Shown: positions 62,526 to 64,000 of the stretch, in pieces
Numbering within the stretch: position 1 is the first letter of the stretch
How the letters are laid out: every line of letters begins with the position of its first letter
DNA from: an uncultured Candidatus Melainabacteria bacterium
GTDB lineage: Bacteria; Cyanobacteriota; Vampirovibrionia; Gastranaerophilales; Gastranaerophilaceae
Length of the DNA stretch: 64,000 bases
Reading direction: 5' to 3'
NCBI GenBank assembly: GCA_947570135.1
Contig: CANOTP010000001.1
Span: 186,001 to 250,000 of the forward strand
Notes under the pieces: model-generated
What the model saw: only the letters and a program-made list of their open reading frames with translations
What the model was told of the DNA's origin: nothing
Database searches by the model: none
Made by a program: the position numbers and the translations under genes

Positions 62526-63624
62526 GTATTTTATAACAGGCGGTGGAACGGGCGGACATATTTACCCTGCGGTAGCTGTGGCGGATGAACTTTTAACGCT
62601 TGGTGATACCGAAAAAATTTATTATGTCGGGAATCCCGATAATCTTGAAGCTTCAATTGTGAAAAATAAAAATTACGAGTTTTTACCCGTGAAATCTTCG
62701 GGAATGCCGCGAAAAATTGGTTTTGAGATTGTTAAATGGTCGTTTAAGATGTTTTTTGCCTTCTTAAAATGCTGTAAATATATTCAAAAATACAAGCCTG
62801 ATGTAATATTTGGGACAGGCGGTTATGTGTCTGCGCCTGTTGTTATGGCAGGAGCTTTTATGAAAGTTCCGTTTGTCCTGCACGATTGTGACGCTAACCC
62901 GGGGCTTGTAACAAGGAAACTTGCGCCGTTTGCAAAAAGTTTATCTGTTGCATTTGAGGCGGCAAAATTTAAACTTAACAATACGAATTGTGTAGTTAAT
63001 GGAAACCCTATAAGAGAGAAGTTTTCAACATTGACAAAATCTCAGGCAAGAAAAGATTTGGGGTTAGATGACAGATTAACTCTATGTATAATGGGCGGTT
63101 CGCAAGGAGCTAAGAGTATAAATTCTGCGGCTGTCGGGATTTTAAAAGAATTGTCGCAGAAATATAATTTGCAGGTCATTTTTCAGACGGGAAAGAGAAA
63201 CTTTGAAGATGTTGAAGCTATGCTCAAAGAAATTTACCCCGAGTATAAAACCGATAAAAACCTTATTGTAAGACCTTATTTTGAAGATATGGTGACTGTT
63301 TTAAAATCTTGTGATATTGCGGTGTCGCGCGCAGGTTCGTTAAGTATCTCGGAACTTTGCGCAAGCGGGATTGCACCAATATTTGTCCCGTATCCTTATG
63401 CGGCTGCCGATCATCAGCGAAAAAACGCAAAATGTATGGTTGAATCAGGTGCTGGGTTGTATTTGGAGGATTCTGAAACTTCTGCGCAAACACTTTTGTC
63501 GCTAATAGTTGACCTTATAGAAAATCAGGATAAACTTGCTAAAATTCAACAATCATCGTTAAACCTTGCAAAATTGGATGGGGTAAAACGTATTGTTAAG
63601 CAAATTCAGGACTGTTTAGCTTAA
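62518..63624 (+). CDS. murG: UDP-GlcNAc:lipid I N-acetylglucosaminyltransferase
   Basis: 368 residues. N-terminal GGGTGGHIYPAVAVADEL (about 8-25), GTGGYVSAPVVMAG, then C-terminal IMGGSQGAKSIN, SRAGSLSISEL and VPYPYAAADHQRKNA. Makes lipid II at the inner membrane face. It ends the cluster here: murC, murB and fts genes do not follow, since the next gene is convergent. Confidence 0.97.
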   Translation: MRKYFITGGGTGGHIYPAVAVADELLTLGDTEKIYYVGNPDNLEASIVKNKNYEFLPVKSSGMPRKIGFEIVKWSFKMFFAFLKCCKYIQKYKPDVIFGTGGYVSAPVVMAGAFMKVPFVLHDCDANPGLVTRKLAPFAKSLSVAFEAAKFKLNNTNCVVNGNPIREKFSTLTKSQARKDLGLDDRLTLCIMGGSQGAKSINSAAVGILKELSQKYNLQVIFQTGKRNFEDVEAMLKEIYPEYKTDKNLIVRPYFEDMVTVLKSCDIAVSRAGSLSISELCASGIAPIFVPYPYAAADHQRKNAKCMVESGAGLYLEDSETSAQTLLSLIVDLIENQDKLAKIQQSSLNLAKLDGVKRIVKQIQDCLA

Positions 63625-64000
63625 ACTTGCCAGGTATTCTTTATTAGCGTCAAGCGTATCTTGGGTTGCAGTCATTGAGTAAACAGGTTTCCCTTTAAAA
63701 ATATAATTTGCTGCGTTAAAAATATCATCAGCGGTTATTGTGTCAATCGTTTCAAGTATTTTGTTTGCCATATCAACGCCGTAGAAAGACTTACTGCCTG
63801 AGTCTATTATTCTTGTTTTGACATCAGTTGATTCAAGCATTGTGAGTAAATTTGATTTTAATGTCTTTTTAGCCGCATCAAGTTCTTGAGGTGTAACTTT
63901 TTGGGTCTTTAATTTTGCGATGTTATCGTTGAATCCTTCTATTGCTTTTTGGATATTGTCAAATGATTTTTCACCTGTTTCAAGGTTTTCAGTGGTTGTT
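63616..64000 (-). CDS. M16 (pitrilysin-type) peptidase, C-terminal part
   Basis: The frame is open from the window edge to the TAA at 63616, so the start lies beyond 64000. About 127 residues are visible. AAKKTLKSNLLTMLESTDVK, YGVDMANKILETIDTITADD and an ANYIFKGKPVYSMT end match the last domain of M16 metallopeptidases. The catalytic HxxEH would be in the missing part. It overlaps the murG stop by nine bases, convergent. Confidence 0.8.
   Translation of the reverse strand, partial: TTTENLETGEKSFDNIQKAIEGFNDNIAKLKTQKVTPQELDAAKKTLKSNLLTMLESTDVKTRIIDSGSKSFYGVDMANKILETIDTITADDIFNAANYIFKGKPVYSMTATQDTLDANKEYLASLS

Overview
This is an AT-rich, gene-dense bacterial chromosome segment with no phage, insertion sequence or CRISPR array that I could recognise. 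The lineage looks like a non-photosynthetic relative of Cyanobacteria of the gut Gastranaerophilales/Melainabacteria kind. That is an inference from three things: a response regulator very like cyanobacterial RpaB (32173-32922), many prepilin-like genes with the GFTLAE(V/I)LITLGIIGVVAA type N-terminus, and lipopolysaccharide genes (lpxK, kdsB) that imply an outer membrane. No 16S rRNA lies in the window to confirm it.

Layout. 1-10.4 kb: tsaD, a very large GH13-like protein, ahcY, a DUF475 membrane protein, lpxK and an MCE-domain transporter subunit. 10.6-14 kb: five unrecognised proteins, mostly coiled-coil, two of which could be secreted structural proteins. 14.1-17.6 kb: a degenerate PurH-like protein, a dCMP-deaminase-like protein and an exported trehalose-synthase-like protein. 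17.7-23.6 kb: a compact operon fliE-fliF-fliG-like-fliH-flhA, the core of a flagellar-type type III export machine. 24-37 kb: yidD, a radical SAM/PDZ protein, PadR, a GT-C glycosyltransferase, a Spy-like protein, a CheR-like methyltransferase, tRNA-His, rpaB, kdsB, prmA and a cluster of damaged pilin genes next to small DNA-binding proteins. 37-48.7 kb: a DUF2229 protein, maf, two intact pilins, a NarL-type regulator, another GH13-like protein, gltX, ilvC and yhaM. 48.8-56.2 kb: hypothetical genes, rplJ-rplL with a recognisable L10 leader and a membrane-anchored L7/L12 C-domain paralogue, a phosphoesterase, an S4 protein, a pilin with a poly-G tract, rpmA and rplU. 56.3-64 kb: an XRE/pilin pair, then the cell-wall cluster murF-mraY-murD-ftsW-murG, and the 3' part of an M16 peptidase gene.

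Two themes stand out. First, the pilin-like genes: eight are present and six are interrupted by single-base frameshifts, an in-frame amber codon, or decay. One interruption is a run of nine G in the leader, the classic form of a phase-variable switch. Five of the eight sit back to back with a small XRE or AbrB-like regulator, several with inverted repeats between or across the regulator start. Second, the flagellar-type export operon has no flagellin, hook or motor gene in view, but a cluster 4-7 kb upstream encodes proteins with the look of exported axial or translocator proteins. This could be a non-motility secretion machine.

Many genes have a TATAAT-like box only 6-9 bases before the start codon and no Shine-Dalgarno sequence, suggesting leaderless transcripts. 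All function calls come from reading the protein sequences; no database search was run.
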